Source: Balanoglossus misakiensis (taxonomy: Eukaryota; Hemichordata). From it: 64,000 nucleotides of DNA. The notes below the pieces were generated by a model. That model was not told the origin of the DNA and made no database searches. It saw only the letters and a program-made list of their open reading frames with translations. Below, one piece after another: positions 26,458-44,759 of the stretch. The stretch lies in the NCBI GenBank assembly GCA_040954595.2, contig CM082583.2, positions 11,222,001-11,286,000 on the forward strand, in the 5' to 3' direction. Position numbers and translations under genes: made by a program. Every line of letters starts with the position of its first letter. Position 1 is the stretch's first letter.

Positions 26458-27454
26458 TGGATCGGACAGAATAAGCAAATTGCACAACCCACCGCGTTAA
26501 CGCCTTGTGGCCGGGCAACTGTCGCCTGGACTTTGCGAGTGAACAGAAATTGCTGCAGCTGATTTACATCAGAATTGTTGCCGGGTAATTAGTAGAGTGC
26601 TCGTCGCGTAAAGTTTACATGAAATGTCAGAAGATAAAATTCATTACATGTATCTGTAACTTTTGGTTATTGCTTTGGTATTATTGATATTTTTGCCAGC
26701 CCTGAGCTACGGTTTCTTGTTTTCGAAATCGAATGCTCGAGGCCCGAGGCCACCTGTAGATGTACATGTAATGTTATTGGTTGCTAATTGAATTTCTGGC
26801 TTCTGGCTGTCATTACTCCTTTTTACATATACAATACACAGGATGTGTTGACAAGCAGCAAATTGGGCATTTAGGCCTGGTATGTTGGAAAGCCTGGTTT
26901 GGGAAGTAATTAGCATATGGGGAGCGGATTAGCATGGCAAGGGAGCAGAACAAGAAACTGCATGCTGAACATAAATACCGAGAGAGAGAAAAAAAGGTTC
27001 AGTTTAGGCTTGAATCATCCCAATTTACCACTACGGTTAAAACCTGTCCATAGTGGCCGGCCAACAGTATAAGAAGAAATTTGAAATAGAAATTGTAAAG
27101 AAGACACTGTAAAGAATTAGACTTATGTCACGACAAAATAAAAAACCTGACACGGACATTGTATCCGGCTATCTCTGCCGTGTTCGCGCTGGAAATGCCC
27201 TCACAAAGCCTAAAAGTTATTTTGGGGATCTGATTTGCAAGTACATGCATCTATCGCCGAACCAGCACATTTCTAACACAGTGACATCAAGATCAGCATT
27301 CACACACGACAGAACTGTGACTAAGACAATTAACTGTAACTCAATTTCAATAACCGGTAGATTATTTATCATTCGCATGTATTATTTATAAACAGTCCCT
27401 AAGTGACAACATCTTCCTTAGACGTTATCCTAACAGTGAAACGGCCATTTATAT
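26458..27454. other. convergent 3' intergenic region (SLC24 / SLC27)
   Basis: About 1 kb between two stop codons on opposite strands. It should hold both 3' UTRs. I found no clear canonical AATAAA close behind the SLC24 stop and no additional gene. Confidence 0.5.
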
Positions 27455-30400
27455 CTATAATTTCACTTTTCTGTTGATAATCTTCTGGTAGAGGTTTTCG
27501 TCTAGAGGCACATATGTTTTGCTGTCTGTATCCATGAATAATAGTGGCTCCGTGATAGATTTGGGGTCAAATCCTTCTTTTATAAGCTCTGTCTTGGTGT
27601 GTTTGTACGTACTGGTCGTGGCCATTTCTTCTTGGACTCTAAGAAACCGTGGGCATGCGTAGTTTGGGAGACAGGAAGTGACGTGGTTGAATAATTCCTT
27701 GTTGTCAAGGGTTGCGTTTTCCCTGAGAGTTATGGCGGCCATTCCTGCCCGTCCATCATTATTTCCTAAAATAGAACACAGGGCTTATTACTGATCGGTC
27801 CACACGTATGTTTTAATTATTAATTCAAAATAAGCTTAAGACAAGACGCGGCAGAATATCCAACTGAAAGTCATGGGACGGCGTCACCAACCTGTAACTT
27901 CAACGCCATATACATTTGCTTCGAAGACTGCTGGGAAATCTCCGAGGACGTGGGAAACTTCAGTTGTGGCCACATTTTCGCCTTTCCATCTGTGAAAACA
28001 AAGAGGATATTTCATGTGAAAAGATAGACCTTCCCTGGAAGGGTAATGCACACTGTGGATATGTTGTCCTGCTTTAATATCACGCATGCCAAAAGCTCAA
28101 AGAACATGTGCCAACCGGCCCATATGTGTCACAGCGCGCACATTTACACGCACGTGTGTCCTAGCGACTACTATTACCACTATACAAAGAAACTAAAAGT
28201 AACATTCACACTATCCCTTTATGGCACAGTGTTTTGAGACTTTGAAAACCCAACCCAGCCCAGATTCGCGTTCTGTTTATTGGTATACACAAGAAAGTAC
28301 GACATGCCTGAATGTATCACCGACTCGGTCGTTGAAATACAAGTAGTAATCTTTGCTCAGAGTAATGATATCCCCCGAGTTGAAGTACCGGTCGCCTTCT
28401 TTGAAGACGTTCATCAGAATCTTCTTTTGTGTGTGTTCTTTCTTCCCGGCGTAACCATCAAATATGGCAGTCGTGTCAATACGAACGATCAGCAACCCTG
28501 GTTGGCCTGAGGTTGAAATATGGGAATCCATGAGTTGATAGGCGATACTGCTAACTGAAAAGTTGACGCCGCCAAAAAAGGTTATTTCCCGTGGGCAATA
28601 CAACTTGAACCTTTTCGATACTATGGTTTGTCGATATTGACTGTGTCCTGTGGTAAAATGAACCTCAGTATTAAATGGAACTGTGTCCCTTTGTGTATTT
28701 TGAACTCGAGTTTCATATTAAGCTCTCTCATATTAGTGACGTCATTCTTACCCATGGGAACTTTAATGCATCTGCCTTTCCCGTCTCTGATTGGTTCAGC
28801 AGTCTCATAATCGCATTCAATCAGATCGAACGGTCTGGCCAGCTGTAATTCAAGACAGGGAGAATAATGTATTCAGTCAACTTCTGTTTTTAAAAAAGGA
28901 CGATGACATGAAGGGTACCAAAAGTTGACGAAATTGCATCTCATTAAAGGCAATACCTTGTTTGTCTACATGTCTCCCTTACAACTCGGTGAACTTACTT
29001 TAATAATTGGCGAAACGCGTCCAACGGCACCAACTTTCCCGTAACAGTTCCTGAAAAACATGTTTCCCTCCGTGGCGCCGTAGAACTCTCCTATGACCGG
29101 TATGTTGAAGCGTTCTTTGAAGGCTGTCCATACATCCGGGCGGAGACCGTTCCCCACAGCCATGCGCACGTTGTGTCGATTCTCGTCGGGATGCTGCGCA
29201 ATATGGAAGATGAAGTCATAATCGCATCGGAGATAACTGGTGCATCAAAAGTCTTGGCACATAACCGGAAAAGGCTCAGAATATCCTTATCTACCAGGGG
29301 TTAGGAGATCTTGTTAACACACGTCTACAATTGGTTTTAAGTAATCAACACTGACCAATGGGCATTACCTGTGGCGTTGCTAGGAGATAACGACACACTT
29401 CGCCGATGTACATCACCACGGTGGCGTTGAACTTGCAGCAGTCTTCCCAGAAATGACTGGCCGAAAATTTCGTTCGGAGAGCCACCGTTGCACCTGAAGG
29501 AATGAAAAGAAAACACCTCAGAAGATTTATATTCTCTGCAACAGAAAAGGGGCTAGAAAAAAGAAACCTTGTGTGGTGGCATTGATTTCCAACGTAAAAT
29601 GCAAACTGTCAAATCCTTACCTCGTTGAAGAGAGCTTATAAAACAAACCAGGAAGGCCGAGCTGTGATACAAAGGGAGTGACGTGTACATGACGTCATCA
29701 GAAGTGATGTTGAAAAGGTCCAGGATGTGCAGAGATATATTCAGACGTTTATAAGTTATTCTAGCTGGTTTGGGAAGGCCTGTGGATATAATTAATGTTG
29801 TTTCAAGTCAGTTATGCTTACATCCTTACTGTGTCCCATTTCTACTTCATATGATTCTACACTTAATCAGTTGATTGATTGGTCGATTGATTGATTGATT
29901 TTTCTGTTAAGATGAGAAAGGGTAAGCTTCCAATCACACAGTTCCAACTATAAATTACCTGTTGTGCCAGACGTGAAGATATATACGCATGTGTCTCCAA
30001 AGGCAACGTCTTTTCGTAAATCGCGCGGTATGGCCTCGTCCGACTGATTCTTCACCTCCTCATCTATCCAGCGCAGCGAATTGTGAGGCTTTGTTGTTGG
30101 TGGCGCTCCTTCCACCCATACCTTCACACCTCTGCTATCAAGCTCAGCCAACAGGTCTTTCACTCCGTCAAGCAACTCTGGTGCTAAGAATAAAACGCAA
30201 ATTTGATATCGTTAATATGCTGAGTTTCAGACACTAAACTCGGTCCGTGTTTGCCCGGCGACCCACATTTTTTATTCTCAATTCTGAGAGAGAGTAGTCT
30301 AAACCTGTTGTCTTTTATTTTCGAGATGCATACTCGTTGAAATATTTTGGGAAAACTGCAAACGAATAAAATGTGTGCAAAAATACCACTAAAATGGCCG

Positions 30401-31880
30401 CTGTTTTAAAGTAGTGGTTTTTATGCTACCCAGAGGTTTTCTTTGGTTTCAAAAAGACTCCTCCTGATAACCTGTTTCCCAATGCGCATATCAACATGTG
30501 ATAGACTTCAAAACTTACGTAACTAAGCATTCAACTTACCTTTGCCAACAATAACAGCCTTCGCTTCACTCACTGTTATCACGGTTACTAGAAGAAGACG
30601 GTTAGGAAACTCTATTGTTCGGAAGGTGTGAACGAGGTGTTAGCTAGGAGAGTACATGTCCGAACCGCTATGTGGGGTTGTATTGGGGAACGTGTTAATT
30701 TTTGAACCCCTTCATCTGCCCTTTTTCGTCAGAGTACAGCGCCACTTTTTTTTTGTACGAGTTCCATATAGGCTTATGGAGTGCACGGTCATAGTCTGTT
30801 GGGCTTGCGACACTCTACCATTGTTTCTTGGGTGGTTAACTAAAAGTCCGGACTCAAATAGCGTCGAATTTTGAACCCTCAGAATTCAACCCTGATGGTC
30901 GCATTTCTGTTTTTTTTAATATATTTAGATATTTTACACCTTTTTGTATTGCATGGGCTATTTCGTTTATTCCAATTGGAATATTTCGTTGAGATTGCAT
31001 ACCCATTTCGATACAGTCGTTAACATTATCGATATAGCCTTTGGCGGCCATCTTGTTTGTTTTGGTTCGCATCGAATCTCTAGGGCACAGTCAAGACAAA
31101 GAATGTATGGCTTCATCATGTCCTTGAAAGTTCAAAATTGTCATAAATGTGCTGTGACTTTATAAATTATCCACTCTCTGTTCTGTTTTCCTCAAATCTG
31201 GTGGTATACATACTGTGCGTGCAAGCAATTCCGTAAACATGAGTATGGTTTGCTTTGGATTGTAGGGGTAATGACGTCATTTTGACCGAGCGGTCAGTTA
31301 TTCTGTCTGTTTATTCGTATGGCCAGGCTCGTTAGCACCTGATATCTTTCGTTTACACTAAGTGTTTACCGAGGCGAGCATCTAACAATGGAGAAAAAAT
31401 AGTTTCCTAACCGTCTTCTTCTAGTAACCGTGCTGTTATGCAATGAAGAAGGGACTTCGACCGCAAGTGGTAGTTCAAGAAAGCGCATTTTATCCCAAGC
31501 TTGGCAAATCCAAGCCACGTCCAAATGAAAGCGGGCTCATTTTGCATGAACATTGCTATCGTGTCGCCACATTTCAGACCACTTGTCTCGCAGATGAAAC
31601 GAGCAAACTTGTTCGACAGGTGGTCGACGTCTGCGAATGTTAGCGTCTCGTCTCGGAACAGCAGAAACGGTTTGTTTGTAAACTTCGGGTTATTCCGAAT
31701 CGATAAGAATACATCCACGATGGTGTGCTCTCTGCGAACTCGGCCTCGGATCCCCCTGAGAGCTCGAACGCCGAGCGCAATTTCTGGGATGTCTCGGTGG
31801 AAGTAGGGATAGCTATATATTGCATAGCATAGCGCGGCCAAAAGCCCGGCTAATACAGCGACCACGATCTCTAGTATCAT
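27455..31880 (-). CDS. fatty-acid transport protein / very-long-chain acyl-CoA synthetase, SLC27 family, 10 exons
   Basis: Membrane-bound adenylate-forming enzyme that activates long and very-long-chain fatty acids to CoA thioesters and promotes their uptake. Exons in transcript order: 31880-31412, 30587-30540, 30183-29959, 29779-29621, 29493-29369, 29193-28999, 28842-28752, 28506-28308, 27989-27892, 27765-27455. They sum to 1920 nt and 639 residues. N-terminal TM at about residues 3-22; AMP-binding P-loop TSGTTG near 243-248; FYGATEGN in exon 6; and the FATP/ACSVL signature [16 protein letters not shown] spanning the exon 8/9 junction. Intron 8 has a GC donor (CAG|GCATGT). Intron 1 is an 853-bp transposon inserted within family-conserved coding sequence ([16 protein letters not shown]); if not spliced it introduces a stop directly after EEDG. 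With splicing in the element's terminal repeats the frame is kept. Confidence 0.92.
29868..29902. repeat. imperfect (GATT)n tract in SLC27 intron 3
   Basis: TTGATTGATTGGTCGATTGA and further GATT units; a short interrupted tetranucleotide microsatellite. Confidence 0.7.
30573..30579. repeat. target-site duplication, left copy
   Basis: CTGTTAT directly abuts the left terminal repeat of the element and is identical to 31433-31439. On the gene strand it reads ATAACAG, so its last two bases are an AG directly before the resumed coding sequence. Confidence 0.9.
30580..30611 (+). repeat. terminal inverted repeat, left end
   Basis: 32 bp, identical to the reverse complement of 31401-31432. On the minus (gene) strand this copy supplies CTAAC, a pyrimidine run and the AG acceptor just before 30587. 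Confidence 0.95.
31401..31432 (-). repeat. terminal inverted repeat, right end
   Basis: 32 bp, exact reverse complement of 30580-30611. On the gene strand it is read first and supplies the candidate donor GACG|GTTAGG, with the last exonic base at 31412. Its first 21 nt would be exonised as seven codons (ARLLEED). Confidence 0.95.
31433..31439. repeat. target-site duplication, right copy
   Basis: CTGTTAT, identical to 30573-30579. It marks the insertion point within the SLC27 coding sequence, where it encodes part of Ile-Thr. Confidence 0.9.
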
Positions 31881-34193
31881 TATGGCGTTTAACCGCGGGC
31901 TAAGTCTGGTCTTGTCAACGGAGAGCGTTGGTTTGCTTTTTTATGGTAGCTCAGCCAGGTGATACCTGGGCTCTGTAACCTTTAACCCGAGGTACGTTAG
32001 TTTGTTGACCCAAAGACAGAAGAAAAAAACAGTAGTGGTAGACCGTAACGATGGTGACGCGTGTCCCATGAAAGTGTCATCTCTAGTAACCTCTTTGTAA
32101 AGACACACAATTAACAAAAATATATTTAAAGGGGGAAAATTTGCATCTATAATAACACAAGTGGCAAAGGGGTGGCACTGGCCTATAGAAGGCGTGGCCA
32201 TATGTTATCTATAACATGTATATTTCGGTCACGGGTATGAGAAAACACTGATAAGAACTACAGTTGCTGTACACCGCAAACGTGAAATAAACATACATAC
32301 ACCTATAGACATATAGTCTTGGACAAAATACTAGTATGTAGCTGATTTGGACAAACAGGCGCAAAGATTACACTGTAATCAGCTTCAAGGGTTAAACCTT
32401 AAAGAGTAGGGGAAAATGCAACACACTCTGGGTACTGACTCAGGCTAAAGAAAAACAGTTTAATTTCCTTAAAGGTAATCAGATGATGAAGAACTTATCA
32501 AACATTACAATTGGCAATCCTTAAGAAAATATGGTTTACCACATAATTTTTTAGCTACATGTATACAGTAGATAGGTGTTACCAGCACAAGACGCCTGTT
32601 TCTTTTTTACACAATGAATAGAATAAAACAATATACACAGGGAACTTTTTTCTTGTGTCTCCACTAAAACTGACCTACAGATTTTCTTCTTGTTTTGTTT
32701 TTGGTGGAAACAAAATGTAAATATTCACAATGCAACCTGCAAAACACATGAATAAGTGACTATTTGTTTTCAAATTTTCTCTGGGTCTTCCGACAACATA
32801 TTGCAAAAATACCGTGGGCCCACAGAGACACACATAAATATATAGTGCATGGTTCCCATATGAAAGACCAGATCACTACATCACCCATACATGTCTCACT
32901 TCCTGCAACTAAATTCAAACACATGACTTCAAGTTCTATATCCCTGTCTGGCTGAGAGGAAACAAAAATCTGAAAAAAGTGCCAAAGTAAATGCAAACCA
33001 GGTGCCAGGAGATTTTTGTTTTCTTAAACATCATCATTATAAAACTGGACGAGATATACATTCCCTAAAGTTTTGTGAAATATCATACATCATTAAATTG
33101 AGTATTTACTATAATTACACCACTGTTTCTACTTCTTAAAAGTACTAGTGCCATTCCAAACACATACTATATTCACTAAAGGGGGAAACAATATACACTG
33201 TAAACATTATTTTAGCAGATTATGAAATCATATCTGATTAATTAATAACCCTGTCATTCTCTTTTATTCCAGTTTCAGTTTTTTTTTTCTGCAAACAGTG
33301 CTAAAATATCCACCAGAAAGTAATATCACTGGTTAGAATTAAAATTTCAACTTACAATTAATGGTATCACTGCGCTGCTACAAAACGATGACTTCATCTG
33401 TGATTTGGTCAACATTACTAATAAAACACATCAAGACTGTCAAGGGAGTTTTGGGGAGGTTACTGCTAAATACAATTTATGACATAGGTATTGGTGGGTC
33501 CAAGACGTTTACTTCAATAGTTTGGTGTCAGTGTAAAAAGTTTACAAAAATACCCTGAAAATCTGAAGTACACATTGTGTAACTGTAAGTGAATACAGTA
33601 GATACTGTACCAGTGAGATAGGTACCCAAGACATGTCTCCTACATTCTGGATTTCTTACCATCTCTAGAAGTGGGCGCTGGGTAACATGACTTTGACAAT
33701 ATTAACCATTTTTTAAATAAACTCTCCCCTTCATTTCATTGACCAAAGTAGCAAATCCAAGATATTGGCAGTCTCAATGCAGAAGCTCAATTATGTGTAT
33801 TACAAATCTACTTATTTGAAGTCCACCCTACAGTGTAACGCAAAGGGTATTATCTTTGGAAAGCGATAGTCAGAAACATATTGAGGCATTGCACTATTAA
33901 GATATACATTTATCATACAAAGAAGATTTACAGTAACAATGATGACCACTAGAAACCCCACTCCTTTTTCCTCTTTGACTTGATCACCCCAGCTTTTTTT
34001 GTATTTCAAATATGTGACAAATAATTTAATCCCAAAATTTGATTTACACTATGAAACAAATTTGTTAAAATATGCTATCTCAGGCAAAAGCTTTTCCTTC
34101 CCCCATGCCGTGGAGTGGTCAAATATTATAAAATATTCTAAAAAAAAAATTCCGAGTAGGTATGTTCAGTCTTGTGCAAGTCTAGTAAATGGC
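31881..34193. other. intergenic region, SLC27 5' side / ClpX 3' side
   Basis: AT-rich 2.3 kb between the SLC27 start codon and the ClpX stop codon; both genes are on the minus strand. It should include the SLC27 promoter and the ClpX 3' UTR. No other gene or named repeat was recognised. Confidence 0.5.
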
Positions 34194-39368
<5,175 letters not shown>

Positions 39369-40123
39369 ACTGAGTCTTGTTTGAATATTAGTACGCACGC
39401 AAACAGTCCGTTTCCAGCGCCAGTCTGCTTTCGAACGACCTTACCCAGTGAAAGTCTGTGTTATGTATCGTGCGTGTGAAGCTCTTACGTCATGCAGTTT
39501 CTATGCGCAGAAATAAAATAGCAGACAAAGAAGACAACCGAATAGGAGTCAGCCTTCACGGCAACGATCGTATGCAATAGATTTTGTGCAAACAAAGCGC
39601 GTACGTCCTGCCTCCGATCACCTTCGACGTTTTTTTCTGCCTAGGTACGACTTACACAACAGCGAATCGCCATCTTGAAATGGAGTTTCCCCACAACAAA
39701 GGTCACAGGGTGTCACCTCTTTCCGTAGAAGACCTGCGAACAAAACCACAAATACAAAGGAAAATCCAGTATTGAGTTTGTTTCAGTAAAATTATTAATA
39801 TCACCTCAAAAATGCTGTTTTCAAAGTTAATTGTTTAGAAATACTGGATACATTTTTACCTGGTGAATGATGCGCACAAACTTTGTTGAACGAGGATTTC
39901 CGTGCTGCTGCACCCGCATGATAAATAGAATCATCCGTGATGAATATTCACTATGTTCACGCTCGATGTCCGTGTCGTGAAAATGACGACATAGGGTCAA
40001 TTTCGTGTACCATATCAAAGCATGCTAGCACCAAAACAACAGTACAGTACATGCACCATGAAAATTTGTTTGTATTGGTACTTTTAGAGAAAGGCCTTGC
40101 ATTAGCCAAAAGCCTGTGATCAC
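39369..40123. promoter_or_regulatory. 755-bp shared divergent promoter region (ClpX / RPC7)
   Basis: The start codons of ClpX (minus) and the Pol III subunit gene (plus) face away from each other across this interval, so it must contain both promoters or one bidirectional promoter. CpG dinucleotides are more frequent near the ClpX end (about 39360-39640) than in the surrounding introns, and I saw no clear TATA box. That fits two housekeeping genes. Confidence 0.65.
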
Positions 40124-41902
40124 ATGGCTGGACGTGGTCGTGGCAGGGGGCGCGGGGCATTAGCTGTAGCAGCAGAAACCCTCGGCATTGGAAGAGGAGA
40201 TTTACCCCCACCAACGCTAGAGCCCCCTCCACTTTTTCCTGTGAGTGGTGCTACAAACTACTGATTTGTTATCTACAGGGCGACCCAGAGGACACAAAAC
40301 TATAGACCAGACTTTGGTGACCGGTCACGGTGACATAAAGTTGACCGATCAGTGAACTTCCTGCAAAATATAATTCACCACCACACCATATCCGAGAGTC
40401 AAAGATATACATTTGATTTTCATTCTGTTGCATAGCAACGTGATCAGAACTCTGGACTCTTTTCCTAATAATGCTTTCCTTTTTCCCATATACAGCCCCT
40501 TGAGTTCAAACCTGTACCCTTGTTGATGGGTGAAGAGTACGATTACATGCTGGCATTGAAACAGGAATTCAGAGGAACAATCAGAGAGTCACCATACTTT
40601 ATCAAACCAGCTAACCGAAGGAATGGTGAGATACATATTTTGGCACCTTGACATACTGAATGCTGGGTATATTAGTGCGATGTAGGCATTAAAGCAATAA
40701 ACTATAGCTGATGCACAGGAAAACAATAGTGAAAAGGTTTTCAATGGTTACAGCTACTTTCTCTTTAATAATTTAACTGCAGATATTGATAGATATTCTG
40801 ACAAATACCAGACCAATGGCGTTCAAGATAACACAATTGGGTTCTGTCCTGACTGGAGAATGATGCCTCAAGAGCTGAAGATCAGATCCCAAAGACCTGT
40901 CAAATCAAGTAAGTTCCAAACTTTTCCATACAGCAGTATCTTTCTGGGCAACTTCACTGATCTAGTCACATGTAGTAAATCCTGTGATTAACACAATAAT
41001 AATGTGTTTCTCTGTTTTGTCTAGGAGCAGGGAACAAACCAAACTTGTCAGCACGAGGCTCAAAGCAATCCAAAACAATATCTGATGAAGTTATCAAGAA
41101 AAAACTAGAGGTGGGTGAGCAGATGAAAGTTTATATAATGTAATGATGGAAACATCCAACTTCCAGTGATCCAAGTCAGTGCCAATGTACCCTTCAACAT
41201 ATTTTTCTTCAGCAACCTATGAGTATTAAGTTAAAGGCCCATGGGCTACCTTTTTACGCATTTCTCATTTTCAAGCAAAATGTCAGTCTTTTAAACCAAA
41301 CTACCATTTTAGCAATCTAATCTGTGCCAGTGATGGTATATCCACATTCAAATTTAAATTCTAAGGTCAATAGGAACAGCGCCCTCAGCATTACATGTGA
41401 GCATGGCTTTCTTTTATACGGTGTACATATGTTCCTGCCATCTCATGACTTGTTCTTTCACTGTCCACCTTTTTTATTTGGATCACTGAATCTACGAAAC
41501 TAAAACAGCTCAGCTGACAATTTCTTCTCTGTAATGTGAATAGAATTTGGAGCAGAAAGAATCAACAAAAGAGAGTGGTGGAGGAGACAAGGTTGGAGAG
41601 GAGGAGGAGGAGGAAGAGGATCAAGAAGTTGAAGATGACTATTACGATGAAGAGGATCTTGAAGAGGTGATATACACCTTAGATCACTTAGTACTTGCCA
41701 CATTGTATGATCACACATTGTTAGTATATTAGGGACATTAGCTGTAATTTGTGCTATTTCATCACTGCAGTGCATGGCTGAGACAATGACCACTTTTTCA
41801 TAATCTCCACAGGGTACTGACTACAACATGACATACTTTGATAATGGTGAAGATTTTGGACTGGATGAAGATGACAACTTAGACGATGGTCCAGTCTATT
41901 AA
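40124..41902 (+). CDS. DNA-directed RNA polymerase III subunit RPC7 (POLR3G/POLR3GL type), 6 exons
   Basis: Nuclear Pol III subunit of the RPC3-RPC6-RPC7 subcomplex used in initiation at tRNA and 5S genes. Exons: 40124-40240, 40496-40625, 40783-40908, 41025-41110, 41544-41666, 41813-41902, all GT-AG. Total 672 nt and 223 residues, the same as human POLR3G. The N-terminus begins MAGRGRGRGRG, the family's Gly-Arg start. PPPLFP and PLEFKPVPLL follow at the exon 1/2 junction. The C-terminus is strongly acidic (poly-Glu/Asp in exons 5-6), ending DNLDDGPVY, also typical. Only one copy is seen, so it may represent the ancestor of the vertebrate POLR3G/POLR3GL pair. Convergent with the first alpha-tubulin gene. 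Confidence 0.93.
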
Positions 41903-42009
41903 TTGTTAGAAAGCTGCCTCAAAAGTAACATACATGTGCAACAGTCTTTTGGCATTTATATGCAAACCATGATGTATGTTGTTTTATTCAGTGACTCACT
42001 TCAAGGTTT

Positions 42010-42015
42010 AATAAA
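42010..42015 (+). promoter_or_regulatory. polyadenylation signal of the RPC7 gene
   Basis: Canonical AATAAA about 108 nt after the stop codon, followed by a T-rich stretch. Position and strand fit the RPC7 transcript. Confidence 0.7.
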
Positions 42016-42374
42016 TACTTTTTTTTGTCAAAGAAATAATGTCTTGTTTGACCTTGTGTATGTGGAAAGTTGATCTCTCTAGTGCTTTAGCAAGAAGTTG
42101 TCACTAATGAAAAATCGCCATCACATCTACTTCGCATTGAGATTTTTTTGTCACTGTCCCAGTATTTTCTTCCTTGCTTTATAGAAAATGAATCGGAATT
42201 CACATATGACCTGGCCCATCACCCTTTCAACTTTTACAGGCAACATTTTTACCAGATTAAACCCAGCTATGGTCCAAGACTTAAGGGTCCAGTTGGTTTT
42301 GTGCAACTGTTATTCTGGAATCTTCATTAAAAAAGACAACACAAGTTGTGCATGTACATCAAAGTTTCATTGAT

Positions 42375-42380
42375 TTTATT
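42375..42380 (-). promoter_or_regulatory. polyadenylation signal of alpha-tubulin copy 1
   Basis: TTTATT on the plus strand (AATAAA on the gene strand), about 200 nt after the stop at 42576. The 3' UTR between them shares blocks with copy 2, including a motif around GAATGTGCTCATGCAAAAC. Confidence 0.65.
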
Positions 42381-42575
42381 TGCAAGAACTGTTGCAACGT
42401 GTGGCATGATTACATTTTTTTCTGATTTGGCATTTTGCACATGAATGTGCTCATGCAAAACAACTTGAAAAAGATTTTTTTGCATGTTATATTTGCACTT
42501 TGTCCATGTTATGTTCAAGGCAAGTACTGTCTATATAATACAGTGACAAGAGTTGTTGTTTTTAGGGGGAGTTGT

Positions 42576-44625
<2,050 letters not shown>

Positions 44626-44670
44626 TTTCGGTTATTTGGTTATAAAGGCGGGGAAATCGGTGCAAAAATT

Positions 44671-44753
44671 GAGAATTTGCAAAGCACAAATGCTCACTAT
44701 CGGACTGGTTTGTGTCGCTAGTGAGATTCGAATGACGATTGTCCGTTACAAAC
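44671..44753 (-). promoter_or_regulatory. conserved 5' block of alpha-tubulin copy 1
   Basis: Sequence between the start codon and the TATA box that is strongly conserved with 47917-48000 upstream of copy 2. Shared stretches include GCAAAGCACAAATGCTCAC, GTCGCTAGTGAGATTCGAAT and GTTACAAAC. Probably 5' UTR plus core promoter. Confidence 0.7.
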
Positions 44754-44759
44754 CGGGTA

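Larger units (their letters stand above)
30580..31432. mobile_element. 853-bp non-autonomous DNA transposon with TIRs, acting as a candidate introner
   Basis: The two ends are exact 32-bp inverted repeats (30580-30611 and 31401-31432) beginning CACGGTTACTAGAAGAAG. They are flanked by the same 7-bp sequence CTGTTAT (30573-30579 and 31433-31439). The interior holds no recognisable transposase; its longest frame is about 72 residues with no known motif, so the element is non-autonomous. It lies inside the SLC27 gene between codons that are adjacent in family members. Read on the gene strand, the left TIR offers GACG|GTTAGG as a donor, and the right TIR offers CCTAAC, a CTTCTTCT tract and AG as branch point and acceptor. 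The superfamily is unresolved: a 7-bp duplication is unusual, and P-like or hAT-like are possible. Confidence 0.93.

Noticed and set aside
30854-31072. 72-codon frame inside the SLC27 transposon as a transposase
   Set aside because: Too short and without any catalytic or DNA-binding motif I recognise.
27455-31880. SLC27 as a pseudogene broken by the transposon
   Set aside because: All other exons are intact and in phase, the active-site motifs are preserved, and the element's own splice-like ends restore the frame. A broken allele remains possible without RNA evidence.
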